This document shows, in pieces, positions 1 to 7,248 of a stretch of DNA of 10,859 nt. The position numbers and the translations under genes were made by a program. Origin of the DNA: Clostridia bacterium (GTDB taxonomy: Bacteria; Bacillota; Clostridia; RGIG8785); the NCBI GenBank assembly GCA_017620795.1, contig JAGAUM010000224.1, positions 1 through 10,859 of the forward strand, in the 5' to 3' direction. The notes beneath the pieces were generated by a model, which ran no database searches, was not told the origin of the DNA, and saw nothing but the letters and a program-made list of their open reading frames with translations. Numbering within the stretch: position 1 is the first letter of the stretch; each line of letters starts with the position of its first letter.

Positions 1-1251
1 ATCCTGCCCTATTCCAGTGGCCGTACCATCGACGGAAACCTGCGTAAAATCGGCAACGATTTATACCGCCTTTACGTATCCAAAACCGCCTTTACCCAAA
101 ACGTCCGCGCAGGTCATATCATCACCGGCCGTGCGGCGGCAGGCAACAACCTGACCATCACCAACTGCTCGGACTTGTACTTCGAGGACTTTACCATGTA
201 CAACGGCATGAACGGCATTTTCGAGAGCAATGCCGAAAAGGGCAGTGACTACGAAAACCTCCGCATCGTTCCCGGCCCCAAGCCTGAACTGGCGACCATG
301 GAGCGTCTCCGCTCGGTCAACGGTACGGGGTACTTCGCCCGCGGAACTCGCTTGGGTGGCACCATCAACAACTCAGAAATCTCTGCTACCAACGATGACG
401 GCATCAACATCCATGCCGCGTACGACCGTGTCGCCGCCGTGGAAGGCAACAAGACCTATGTCATTGCCGCTTCGGGCTCTACCGCCGCCTTCAGAGTGGG
501 GGATGAGCTCCGCTTCACCACCTATCAGGGCGCAATCTTGGGTGAAGCCAAGGTGGTCAGCTCCACCAAGCTGACGGGCTATGTACCTTCTAGCTCCTTT
601 ACCAGCTTCAACCCCTCGGGCGGATACTACCGCGTGGTACTGGACAAGGAAATTGCAGGGGCTCAGTTCGGAGACCGTTCCTGTAACATGAACACCTTGC
701 TCAGCGGCTTAAAGATTACCAACTGCCGTTTTGCAGACAACTCCCCCCGTGCCATCCTGACCCACGCAATCGATTCCACCATTGAAAACTGCGAGTTTGT
801 GAATGTCCGCCGTTGGGCAATTTTAGCCGCACCGGAGCTTCCCACCTGGAACGAGGGCGACTATATGCGCAACCTGACCATTAAGAATTGCACCTTCACG
901 GGCAACGCCCGTGGCTATGATACCAAGATGGCTGCCATCGGTATCTGGGGCGAGCCCACCATGACCAGCAACTTCAAGGGCAACCAAAATATTGACATTA
1001 TCAATAACACCTTTGACGATAGTTACCTGTATGATATCGTTTTGGCATACGTGACCGACGCCACGGTGTCGGGCAACACCTTCGGCTCTCAGCACGCAGA
1101 CTCTGCAGGCTACAATATTCCCGAAGCCGCTTGCATCGACCTTTACTATGCGGATCAGGTCACCTTCTCGGGTAACACCTTTAAGGATGCCTCCCGTACC
1201 AAGGTACAGGTGGGCGACGACGTTACCAACATCACAGGACTACCGCAATAA
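1..1251 (+). CDS. Right-handed parallel beta-helix protein, GH110-like (5' end outside window)
   Basis: The frame is open from base 1, so the gene begins before the window; 416 residues are visible and any signal peptide is missing. A TTG at 175 is only an internal codon. The sequence is a ladder of short beta-strand repeats with Asn/Thr/Cys turns (LTITNCS, LKITNCRF, STIENCEF, LTIKNCTF, IDIINNTF, ATVSGNTF), the hallmark of right-handed parallel beta-helices such as polygalacturonases and GH110 alpha-galactosidases. An acidic motif NDDGINIH (visible residues 131-138) followed by a non-repetitive beta-rich insert containing GDELRF, then a return to helix coils, resembles the arrangement I recall for GH110 enzymes, where paired Asp residues are catalytic. 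The beta-helix fold is clear; the glycosidase assignment is inference. A pectinase-like or polysaccharide-binding protein is the main alternative. It is probably exported. Confidence 0.8.
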   Translation: MLPYSSGRTIDGNLRKIGNDLYRLYVSKTAFTQNVRAGHIITGRAAAGNNLTITNCSDLYFEDFTMYNGMNGIFESNAEKGSDYENLRIVPGPKPELATMERLRSVNGTGYFARGTRLGGTINNSEISATNDDGINIHAAYDRVAAVEGNKTYVIAASGSTAAFRVGDELRFTTYQGAILGEAKVVSSTKLTGYVPSSSFTSFNPSGGYYRVVLDKEIAGAQFGDRSCNMNTLLSGLKITNCRFADNSPRAILTHAIDSTIENCEFVNVRRWAILAAPELPTWNEGDYMRNLTIKNCTFTGNARGYDTKMAAIGIWGEPTMTSNFKGNQNIDIINNTFDDSYLYDIVLAYVTDATVSGNTFGSQHADSAGYNIPEAACIDLYYADQVTFSGNTFKDASRTKVQVGDDVTNITGLPQ

Positions 1252-1277
1252 AAAAGAGACCTTCGGGTCTCTTTTTT
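1251..1277 (+). terminator. Intrinsic terminator after beta-helix gene
   Basis: The stem GAGACC (1256-1261) pairs with GGTCTC (1266-1271) around a TTCG tetraloop (1262-1265). A flanking A run (1251-1255) pairs with the T run (1272-1277). The last base of the TAA stop codon belongs to the A tract, so termination follows translation immediately. Confidence 0.93.
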
Positions 1278-1326
1278 CTGTATAAAGATTCATCATCAAC
1301 TGCTAAAAATACCCTTTTCCGTTGAT

Positions 1327-1355
1327 TTTTAAACCGCCCTATGCTATGATATAAT
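1327..1355 (+). promoter_or_regulatory. Sigma-A promoter, extended -10, for dgoA-dgoK
   Basis: A perfect TATAAT (1350-1355) is preceded by TG at 1347-1348, giving an extended -10. A weak -35, TTTTAA (1327-1332), lies 17 bp upstream. The expected transcription start, around 1361-1363, falls at or inside the ribosome binding site AAAGGAG (1358-1364), so the leader would be unusually short. Confidence 0.7.
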
Positions 1356-1372
1356 CTAAAGGAGTGTGTGTT

Positions 1373-2011
1373 ATGGACTTGAGAAAAATCGTCTCCGAAA
1401 ACCCGTTGCTTGCCATTTTGCGTAATGTTCCTTTGGAACAGACGTTAGCTTATGCCCAAGCCATTTATGACGGTGGCGTCGCCTTTTTCGAAGTGGCGCT
1501 GAACTCGCCTCATGCCTTGGAGCAGATCAAACTGTTACGGAACCACTTTGGCGACAAAGCGTATATCGGTGCAGGCACCGCCATTACGGTGGAACGTGCC
1601 GAGTCCGCCACCCAAGCAGGGGCACAGTTCTTGCTCTCGCCCTCTACGGATGCAGAGGTTTTGGCATACTGTGCGCAAGAGGGCATTGCCATGCTCCCCG
1701 GTGCGCTGACCCCCAGTGATGTAACCACCTGCTTAAAATACGGCTTTGACGTGATTAAGCTCTTCCCTGCAGGGGATATGCCCAAGGGCTATATCAAGAG
1801 CCTAAAAGGCCCCTTGGACGAAACCGACTATGTGGCCATCGGCGGTGTCAACCGTGATAATCTGGCGGACTTCATCCGTCAGGGCTATATGGGTGTCGGT
1901 CTGGGCAGCAACATCCTCCCCAAAGACGCCGTGGCAAAAGAGGACTGGGCAACTGCAAGCGCCTATGTCGCTGAACTGCTGAAAGAAATCCAAAAAGCAA
2001 AGGAATGCTGA
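1373..2011 (+). CDS. dgoA: 2-dehydro-3-deoxy-6-phosphogalactonate/gluconate aldolase
   Basis: A class I Schiff-base aldolase of the KDPG/KDPGal family (212 aa; family about 205-215). It splits a 2-keto-3-deoxy-6-phospho sugar acid into pyruvate and glyceraldehyde 3-phosphate in the cytoplasm. Visible family features are LLAILRN near the N terminus (Arg17), the catalytic Glu40 in FFEVALNSP, IGAGT, the Schiff-base Lys129 in VIKLFPAG, and the phosphate-binding AIGGV...GVGLGSN end. The NSP after the catalytic Glu matches the galactonate-type enzyme DgoA as I remember it better than Eda. ATG 1373 is chosen because AAAGGAG (1358-1364) sits 8 nt upstream; an in-frame GTG at 1364 overlaps that site. 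It is followed after 1 nt by a dgoK-type kinase, which supports the Dgo reading. Substrate could still be KDPG, in which case eda would be the right name. Confidence 0.85.
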   Translation: MDLRKIVSENPLLAILRNVPLEQTLAYAQAIYDGGVAFFEVALNSPHALEQIKLLRNHFGDKAYIGAGTAITVERAESATQAGAQFLLSPSTDAEVLAYCAQEGIAMLPGALTPSDVTTCLKYGFDVIKLFPAGDMPKGYIKSLKGPLDETDYVAIGGVNRDNLADFIRQGYMGVGLGSNILPKDAVAKEDWATASAYVAELLKEIQKAKEC

Positions 2012-2012
2012 T

Positions 2013-2936
2013 ATGAGCCGATACATTACCATTGACTGTGGCACCACCAATTCCCGTGTCCGCCTTGTTGTGGACAATCGGATTTTGGGTGCTATCAAAA
2101 TCCCCGTAGGCGCCAGAAGCGGAGCCGAGCGGTTGAAGGCAGAATTCACAACCGCTATCGAGCAGCTGCTTTGTGACCGCCAGTTGGCAGAAAAGGATAT
2201 CGAGCGGATTTTGGCTTCGGGCATGATTACCTCGGAGTACGGACTCTGCCCCTTAGAGCATATTAAAACCCCAGCAGGGTTAAAAGAACTCCACGAAACC
2301 CTCTTTCATACCATGCTCCCCGAAATCTCGTCCATCCCCTTTACCTTTATCCGCGGAGTCAAGACCGATGCCGACTCCTTCGAGGAAATGGACATCATGC
2401 GCGGTGAGGAGACCGAGATGATGGGCCTTTTAAACCCCGACTACGGCAAGTGCGTGTACGTGCTTCCCGGTTCTCACTCCAAGCTGGTTTTAACCGATAA
2501 CGCAGGCAGAATCGCCGCCTTTTCCACCATGCTGACCGGGGAGATGATTTTTGCCCTGTCTCAGGAAACCATCTTAAAAGACGCCGTGAATCTGGACACG
2601 GCTCAACTAAACACAGACTGCCTCTTAAAGGGCTATGACTACTGTGAAAAAGAGGGGGTCAACAAAGCCCTCTTTAAGACCCGTATTTTAAAGAATATCT
2701 TTCAGTGCAACGAGGACGAGACCTATAGCTTCTTCTTGGGCGCAGTCTTGTGTGACGAGATTCGGCAGATTATCGCCAGTGACGCTGCTACGGTGGTCTT
2801 GGGCGGCAGAGCCCAGATTAAGACCGCTATGGCAAAGATTTTACAAGCCCGTGATACCAAAACGGTCATCGCTCTGGACGAGACTACGGCAGACTATTCC
2901 ACCGCCCTCGGCGCTGTGCGGATTTATGAAGCGTAA
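2013..2936 (+). CDS. dgoK: 2-dehydro-3-deoxygalactonokinase
   Basis: A cytoplasmic sugar-acid kinase of the DgoK family (307 aa; E. coli DgoK is about 292). It phosphorylates 2-keto-3-deoxygalactonate with ATP, giving the substrate of the aldolase encoded just upstream. The ASKHA-type phosphate motif DCGTTNSR is at residues 8-15. The family signatures MRGEET (129-134), PGSHSK (152-157) and LTGE (174-177) follow, and VVLGGR near the C terminus fits the second nucleotide-binding motif. The start ATG lies 1 nt after the aldolase stop, with an AAGGA ribosome site inside the aldolase end, so the two are translationally coupled. The gene is closed by its own terminator. Activity on 2-keto-3-deoxygluconate instead cannot be excluded from sequence. 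Confidence 0.88.
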   Translation: MSRYITIDCGTTNSRVRLVVDNRILGAIKIPVGARSGAERLKAEFTTAIEQLLCDRQLAEKDIERILASGMITSEYGLCPLEHIKTPAGLKELHETLFHTMLPEISSIPFTFIRGVKTDADSFEEMDIMRGEETEMMGLLNPDYGKCVYVLPGSHSKLVLTDNAGRIAAFSTMLTGEMIFALSQETILKDAVNLDTAQLNTDCLLKGYDYCEKEGVNKALFKTRILKNIFQCNEDETYSFFLGAVLCDEIRQIIASDAATVVLGGRAQIKTAMAKILQARDTKTVIALDETTADYSTALGAVRIYEA

Positions 2937-2964
2937 AAAGAACCCCATCGAGGGTTCTTTTTTT
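2935..2964 (+). terminator. Intrinsic terminator after dgoK
   Basis: The stem GAACCC (2940-2945) pairs with GGGTTC (2952-2957) around the loop CATCGA. It is extended by an A run (2935-2939) facing T residues, and the full T run spans 2958-2964. The TAA stop overlaps the A tract. Confidence 0.92.
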
Positions 2965-2987
2965 ATCCTTTCTGTTAATCTGACATT

Positions 2988-3022
2988 TTTTTCACAAAAT
3001 ACTTGAATTTTTCACCAAAATA
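2988..3022 (+). repeat. Direct repeat around the pgk -35, possible operator
   Basis: TTTTTCACAAAATA (2988-3001) and TTTTTCACCAAAATA (3008-3022) are nearly identical and their CAC cores are exactly 20 bp apart, about two helical turns. The -35 element lies between them and the second copy fills most of the -35/-10 spacer. This placement suits a repressor site, but AT-rich promoters produce such repeats by chance and no regulator is identified. Confidence 0.4.
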
Positions 3023-3031
3023 GGGTACAAT
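3003..3031 (+). promoter_or_regulatory. Sigma-A promoter for pgk-tpiA-gpmI
   Basis: TTGAAT (3003-3008) and TACAAT (3026-3031) are separated by 17 bp. The expected start around 3038 leaves a leader of about 31 nt to the pgk ATG, with no room for a riboswitch. Confidence 0.8.
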
Positions 3032-3068
3032 AAGTAAGATTATGAAAATATCGGTAGGAGGGGTTCAA

Positions 3069-4256
3069 ATGTTGAACAAGAAATCTGTAAAAGACATTGA
3101 TGTAGCGGGCAAAAAAGTACTGGTCCGCTGTGACTTTAATGTTCCGTTAAACGAAAACAAGGAAATCACCGACGAGAACCGAATCAACGGTGCAATGCCC
3201 ACCATCAACTACTTGGTAGAGGCTGGCGCAAAGGTTATTCTGTGCTCGCACTTAGGTCGTCCCAAGGGCGAATTCAACATGAAGTACAGCTTGGCACCCG
3301 TTGCAAAGCGTCTGTCTGAAATCTTGGGCAAGGAAGTCAAGATGGCAGAGGACGTTATCGGCGACAGTGCAAAGGCTCTGGCTGCGGACTTAAAAGACGG
3401 CGACGTCATCTTACTGGAGAACGTCCGCTTCCACAAGGAAGAGGAGAAGAACGATCCCGAATTCTCCAAGGCTTTGGCTTCCTTGGCTGAAATCTATGTC
3501 AACGACGCATTCGGCACTGCACACCGTGCCCATGCTTCTACTGCAGGCGTTGCAGACTACCTGCCTGCTGTTTGCGGCTTCTTAATCCAGAAGGAAATCG
3601 AAATCATGGGTAAGGCTCTGTCCAACCCCGACCGTCCCTTCACTGCAATCTTGGGCGGCGCAAAGGTTTCCGACAAGATTGGCGTTATCGAGAACCTGTT
3701 AGAAAAGGTAGACTCCTTGGTTATCGGCGGTGGTATGGCTTACACCTTCTTAAAGGCACAGGGCCACTCCATCGGTACCTCCATCTGCGAGGAAGAGAAG
3801 CTGGATTTGGCGCGTGACCTTATGAAGAAGGCAGAAGAAAAGGGCGTCAATCTGTTGTTGCCCCATTCTTCCGTTGTTGCAACCGAGTATAGCAAGGACG
3901 CAGAACACAAAGAAGTCCTGTCCGAGGATATTCCCGACGGCTGGATGGGTCTGGACATCGGTCAGAGCACCATCGACCTCTTCTCCGAGGAAGTCAAGAA
4001 GGCCAAGACCATCATCTGGAACGGACCCATGGGCGTGTTCGAGTTCCCGGCATTTGCCAAGGGTACTACCGAAGTTGCCCGCGCTGTTGCATCTGCTGAC
4101 GCAACCACCATTATCGGCGGTGGCGACTCTGCCGCAGCCGTTATCCAACTGGGCTATGGCGACAAGATGACCCACATCTCCACCGGTGGCGGCGCTTCTT
4201 TGGAATTCTTAGAAGGTCTGGAACTGCCCGGCATCGCTTGCTTGGAGGACAAATAA
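3069..4256 (+). CDS. pgk: Phosphoglycerate kinase
   Basis: Makes ATP and 3-phosphoglycerate from 1,3-bisphosphoglycerate in glycolysis (reversible in gluconeogenesis). It is a cytoplasmic monomer of two Rossmann-like domains and, at 395 aa, has the usual bacterial length. Visible signatures are VRCDFNVP (19-26), SHLGRPKG (60-67), [10 protein letters not shown], the hinge/nucleotide region GGAKVSDK (196-203), NGPMGVFE (318-325), GGGDSAAA (350-357) and the C-terminal [16 protein letters not shown] 3069 is chosen because AGGAGG (3056-3061) stands 7 nt before it and translation then starts MLNKKSV, as in the family. An in-frame ATG at 3042 lacks a ribosome site and would fall almost at the transcript start. 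It opens a three-gene glycolytic unit. The usual upstream partner gap is absent here; dgoK occupies that place. Confidence 0.97.
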   Translation: MLNKKSVKDIDVAGKKVLVRCDFNVPLNENKEITDENRINGAMPTINYLVEAGAKVILCSHLGRPKGEFNMKYSLAPVAKRLSEILGKEVKMAEDVIGDSAKALAADLKDGDVILLENVRFHKEEEKNDPEFSKALASLAEIYVNDAFGTAHRAHASTAGVADYLPAVCGFLIQKEIEIMGKALSNPDRPFTAILGGAKVSDKIGVIENLLEKVDSLVIGGGMAYTFLKAQGHSIGTSICEEEKLDLARDLMKKAEEKGVNLLLPHSSVVATEYSKDAEHKEVLSEDIPDGWMGLDIGQSTIDLFSEEVKKAKTIIWNGPMGVFEFPAFAKGTTEVARAVASADATTIIGGGDSAAAVIQLGYGDKMTHISTGGGASLEFLEGLELPGIACLEDK

Positions 4257-4257
4257 G

Positions 4258-5001
4258 ATGAGACGCGAAATTTTAGCTGCTAACTGGAAAATGAACCACA
4301 CCAACGCTTCCGGCGTTGCCATGATCAAAGAGCTGGCTCCTTTAGTAAAGGATGCCAAAGCAGAAGTGGTTGTCTGCGCTCCCTATTTAATGCTGACTGA
4401 CCTGATTGAGGCTGCCCGCGGCACCAACATCGGCATCGGTGCAGAGAACATCTATTTCGAGGACAAGGGCGCTTTCACGGGTGAGGTTTCTGCCCCCATG
4501 TTAAAGGAAATCGGTGTAGAGTACGTGATTATCGGCCATTCCGAGCGTCGCCAGTACTTCAACGAAACCGACGAGACCGTTAACAAGAAAGTCCACAAGG
4601 CTTTCGAGTACGGCTTTACCCCCATCGTTTGCGTGGGCGAGTCTTTAGAACAGCGCGACTATGGCGTTACCAACGATCTGGTTCGCTATCAGACCAAGAT
4701 TGCTCTTTTTGGCTTGGATGCAGAACAGGTCAAGAAGGTCGTTATCGCTTACGAGCCCGTTTGGGCAATCGGCACTGGCAGAACCGCTACCTCCGAGCAG
4801 GCAGAGGAAGTCTGCAAAGCCATCCGTGACTGCATCGCAGAGCTCTACGGACAGGCAGTTGCTGACGAAGTCCGTGTCCAGTACGGCGGCAGCATGAAGC
4901 CCTCCAACGCCGAGGAACTGTTGGCTCAGCCCAACATCGACGGTGGCTTAATCGGTGGCGCTTCCTTGGTTGCTGACGATTTCTCTAAATTAATCCGATA
5001 A
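4258..5001 (+). CDS. tpiA: Triosephosphate isomerase
   Basis: Interconverts dihydroxyacetone phosphate and glyceraldehyde 3-phosphate in the cytoplasm. The 247-aa length and complete active site indicate a functional TIM barrel: Asn9 and Lys11 in AANWKMN, catalytic His94 in IIGHSERR, catalytic Glu166 in AYEPVWAIGTG (start of loop 6), and phosphate-binding YGGS (209-212) and GGAS near the end. It starts 1 nt after the pgk stop; its ribosome site GGAGG (4244-4248) lies inside the last pgk codons, so translation is coupled. It links the triose made by the upstream aldolase to both glycolysis and gluconeogenesis. Confidence 0.97.
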   Translation: MRREILAANWKMNHTNASGVAMIKELAPLVKDAKAEVVVCAPYLMLTDLIEAARGTNIGIGAENIYFEDKGAFTGEVSAPMLKEIGVEYVIIGHSERRQYFNETDETVNKKVHKAFEYGFTPIVCVGESLEQRDYGVTNDLVRYQTKIALFGLDAEQVKKVVIAYEPVWAIGTGRTATSEQAEEVCKAIRDCIAELYGQAVADEVRVQYGGSMKPSNAEELLAQPNIDGGLIGGASLVADDFSKLIR

Positions 5002-5007
5002 GAGGTT

Positions 5008-6534
5008 ATGACATTGAAAAAGCCTGTTGCTTTAATCATTTTAGACGGCTACGGCTACCGTCCCGAGGAGCATGGCAATGCCATTGCCGCCGCCAAGACT
5101 CCCAACATGGACAAGCTGTTAGCCACCTGCCCCAACACCACCATCCACGCTTCCGGCTTGGATGTGGGTCTGCCGGACGGGCAGATGGGCAACTCCGAGG
5201 TGGGCCACACCAACATCGGTGCAGGTCGCATCGTGTATCAGGAGCTGACCCGCATCACCAAATCCATTCAGGACGGTGACTTCTTCCAAAACGAAGCACT
5301 GGTCCGTGCCATGACCCACTGCAAAGAACAGGGTACGGCGTTGCACCTTTTCGGACTTTTGTCCGATGGCGGTGTCCATAGCCACAACACCCACCTTTAC
5401 GCACTGGTTGAAATGGCAAAGCGGATGGGTCTTACGAAAGTTTATGTCCACGGCTTCTTAGACGGCCGTGATGTACCGCCCTCTTCGGGTGCCGACTTTG
5501 TCAAAGCCCTGTATGAAAAACTGCAGGAAATCGGCGTCGGCAAGATTGCTTCGGTCATGGGCCGTTACTACGCCATGGACCGTGACAACCGTTGGGAGCG
5601 TGTAGAAAAAGCCTACCGCGCCATGGTCTTGGGCGAGGGCGAGCAGTGCGAATGCCCCTACGAGGCAGTATTGGCTTCCTACAAAGCCGATGTCACTGAC
5701 GAGTTCGTGCTTCCCACCGTGGTTTGCGAGAATGGCGCCCCCGTGGGCAAGATTCAAAAGGACGATGCAGTGGTATTCTTCAACTTCCGTCCCGACCGTG
5801 CCCGCGAAATCAGCCGTACCTTGGTGGACCCCGACTTTTCGGGCTTCGAGCGGGAATACTTCCCCGTCCACTATGTCTGCATGACCCAGTACGATAAGGA
5901 CATGCCCAACGTAGACGTGGCATTCCGTCCCGAGTCGCTGGACAATACCTTCGGTGCGTATATCAGCAAAAAAGGCTTGCGCCAACTGCGCATTGCCGAG
6001 ACCGAGAAGTACGCCCACGTCACCTTCTTCTTCAACGGTGGCGTAGAGCAACCCTACGAGGGCGAGGAGCGGATTTTAATCCCGTCCCCCAAGGTTGCCA
6101 CCTATGACTTAAAGCCTGAAATGAGCGCTTATGAAGTCACCGACGCCGTGGTGAAGGAAATCGAAGCCGAGAAGTTCGACGTGATCGTTTTGAACTTCGC
6201 CAATTGCGACATGGTCGGCCATACAGGCGTGTTTGAAGCCGCTGTTGCTGCCGTAGAAGCGGTGGACACTTGTGTCGGTCGCGTCATTGACGCCATCGAA
6301 AAGGTTGGCGGTGTCGCCCTGATTACTGCTGACCACGGCAACGCAGACCAGATGATTGACGAGGAAAACGGCGGTGCCTTTACTGCCCACACCACCAACG
6401 TGGTTCCCCTGATTCTGGTTGGCGAGGACCGCAAGCTCAAGGAAGGCAGACTGGCGGATTTGGCGCCCACCTTACTGGACTTGATGGGCATTGAACAACC
6501 TGCCGAAATGTCTGGCGAAAGCTTACTCCAATAA
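5008..6534 (+). CDS. gpmI: 2,3-bisphosphoglycerate-independent phosphoglycerate mutase
   Basis: Converts 3-phosphoglycerate to 2-phosphoglycerate through a phosphoserine intermediate, using two Mn ions; cofactor-independent, alkaline-phosphatase-superfamily enzyme. The 508-aa length is standard. Metal and catalytic residues are all present: Asp13 in ILDGYG, nucleophile Ser63 in MGNSEVGH, His124 in [12 protein letters not shown] (152-155), Arg261 and Arg264 in FRPDR, Asp401 and His405 in DMVGHTG, Asp442-His443 in TADHGN, and His461 in AHTT. The start is uncertain. ATG 5008 lies only 2 nt after AAGAGG, whereas an in-frame TTG at 5014 has an 8-nt spacing and would give MKKPVALI. It is the last gene of the unit; eno, often next, is absent and a terminator follows directly. 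Confidence 0.96.
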   Translation: MTLKKPVALIILDGYGYRPEEHGNAIAAAKTPNMDKLLATCPNTTIHASGLDVGLPDGQMGNSEVGHTNIGAGRIVYQELTRITKSIQDGDFFQNEALVRAMTHCKEQGTALHLFGLLSDGGVHSHNTHLYALVEMAKRMGLTKVYVHGFLDGRDVPPSSGADFVKALYEKLQEIGVGKIASVMGRYYAMDRDNRWERVEKAYRAMVLGEGEQCECPYEAVLASYKADVTDEFVLPTVVCENGAPVGKIQKDDAVVFFNFRPDRAREISRTLVDPDFSGFEREYFPVHYVCMTQYDKDMPNVDVAFRPESLDNTFGAYISKKGLRQLRIAETEKYAHVTFFFNGGVEQPYEGEERILIPSPKVATYDLKPEMSAYEVTDAVVKEIEAEKFDVIVLNFANCDMVGHTGVFEAAVAAVEAVDTCVGRVIDAIEKVGGVALITADHGNADQMIDEENGGAFTAHTTNVVPLILVGEDRKLKEGRLADLAPTLLDLMGIEQPAEMSGESLLQ

Positions 6535-6559
6535 AAAGAACCCTTCGGGGTTCTTTTTT
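6533..6559 (+). terminator. Intrinsic terminator after gpmI
   Basis: The stem GAACCC (6538-6543) pairs with GGGTTC (6548-6553) around a TTCG tetraloop. It is flanked by an A run (6533-6537) that includes part of the TAA stop and by six T residues (6554-6559). The next promoter's -35 begins 2 nt later. Confidence 0.94.
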
Positions 6560-6560
6560 A

Positions 6561-6589
6561 TTGCATTTTTTGACAAGGGGTGATACAAT
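6561..6589 (+). promoter_or_regulatory. Extended -10 promoter for the purine salvage block
   Basis: TACAAT (6584-6589) is preceded by TG at 6581-6582, forming an extended -10. TTGCAT (6561-6566) at 17 bp is a fair -35. A perfect TTGACA at 6570-6575 is only 8 bp from this -10 and cannot pair with it. Confidence 0.65.
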
Positions 6590-6615
6590 AGAAGAAATAA
6601 AGGAGGCTTTAAATT

Positions 6616-7173
6616 ATGGACAAGTACTATACCATTGATATCGCAGGCTTAAAACGGGATTTACCCTTATGCCGTGTGAACGATGACCTGTATATCGGTG
6701 CTTACATCATGTTCGGTGATGTGGAAATCACCAAGCACTGTGCCGAAAAGCTTCTGGCATTGGCGCCGGAGTTTGATGTGCTGATTACGGCAGAGTGCAA
6801 GGGGATTCCGTTGCTTTACGAAATGGCAAGACAGTCGGGCAACAACTTCTATATCGTTGCCAGAAAAGGCCCCAAGCTTTATATGAAACACGTCATTACC
6901 ACCCAGGTGGATTCCATTACCACCGACCATGTACAGACCCTGTGCATCGGGGAGGCGGAAGCCAATGCCACGAGAGGGAAGCGGGTACTGGTAGTGGACG
7001 ATGTCATCAGCACGGGCGAATCGCTTAAGGCACTGGAAACGCTGATTGAACAGGTGGGCGGCAATATTGTCGGGAAAATGGCGGTTTTGGCGGAAGGTGA
7101 CGCTGCCAACCGTGAGGACATTATTTATCTTGCTCCCTTACCCTTATTTGACCGTGAGGGAAACATCCTTTAA
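6616..7173 (+). CDS. Purine phosphoribosyltransferase family protein (Apt-like)
   Basis: A cytoplasmic type I phosphoribosyltransferase (185 aa) that would join a nucleobase to PRPP. The PRPP-binding loop VLVVDDVISTGES is at residues 124-136, with the two conserved Asp at 128-129. Upstream come a hydrophobic strand with the non-proline turn motif ITAECKGIP, where Apt has TEARG, and an Apt-like VARKGPKLYM segment. This order matches the adenine/xanthine PRTase group more than pyrimidine or hypoxanthine enzymes. I do not recognise a specific subfamily, so no symbol is given. ATG 6616 has AAGGAGG 9 nt upstream. No terminator separates it from xpt, although xpt has its own promoter. It is likely part of nucleobase salvage with the genes downstream. 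Adenine is the first guess for the substrate, unproven. Confidence 0.85.
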   Translation: MDKYYTIDIAGLKRDLPLCRVNDDLYIGAYIMFGDVEITKHCAEKLLALAPEFDVLITAECKGIPLLYEMARQSGNNFYIVARKGPKLYMKHVITTQVDSITTDHVQTLCIGEAEANATRGKRVLVVDDVISTGESLKALETLIEQVGGNIVGKMAVLAEGDAANREDIIYLAPLPLFDREGNIL

Positions 7174-7188
7174 CAGGGTCGAAAATTG

Positions 7189-7217
7189 TTGACTTTTGGA
7201 TAGGGGTATGGTATAAT
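7189..7217 (+). promoter_or_regulatory. Strong sigma-A promoter for xpt and downstream genes
   Basis: TTGACT (7189-7194) and a perfect TATAAT (7212-7217) are spaced 17 bp, with TG at 7209-7210 forming an extended -10. The start near 7224 leaves a leader of about 25 nt. Bacillus xpt carries a guanine riboswitch; there is no room for one here. Confidence 0.88.
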
Positions 7218-7248
7218 TTTTTTAATTTTAAGAGAGGGGAGATCCACC

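Noticed and set aside
3042..3068. Earlier ATG giving pgk nine extra codons
   Set aside because: It has no ribosome site, lies a few bases from the expected transcript start, and the added residues encode the AGGAGG site itself.
5458..6051. Long minus-strand open frame (197 codons) opposite gpmI
   Set aside because: It lies entirely within a well-supported gene, has no ribosome site or recognisable domain, and follows from the codon bias of the sense strand.
6570..6589. Perfect TTGACA as -35 for the 6616 gene
   Set aside because: The spacing to TACAAT is only 8 bp, and 17 bp downstream the hexamer is AGAAAT. TTGCAT at 6561 with the extended -10 fits better.
7174..7248. Purine riboswitch before xpt, as in Bacillus
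   Set aside because: Transcription from the clear promoter starts near 7224, leaving about 25 nt, too short for the aptamer, and no three-helix fold was seen.
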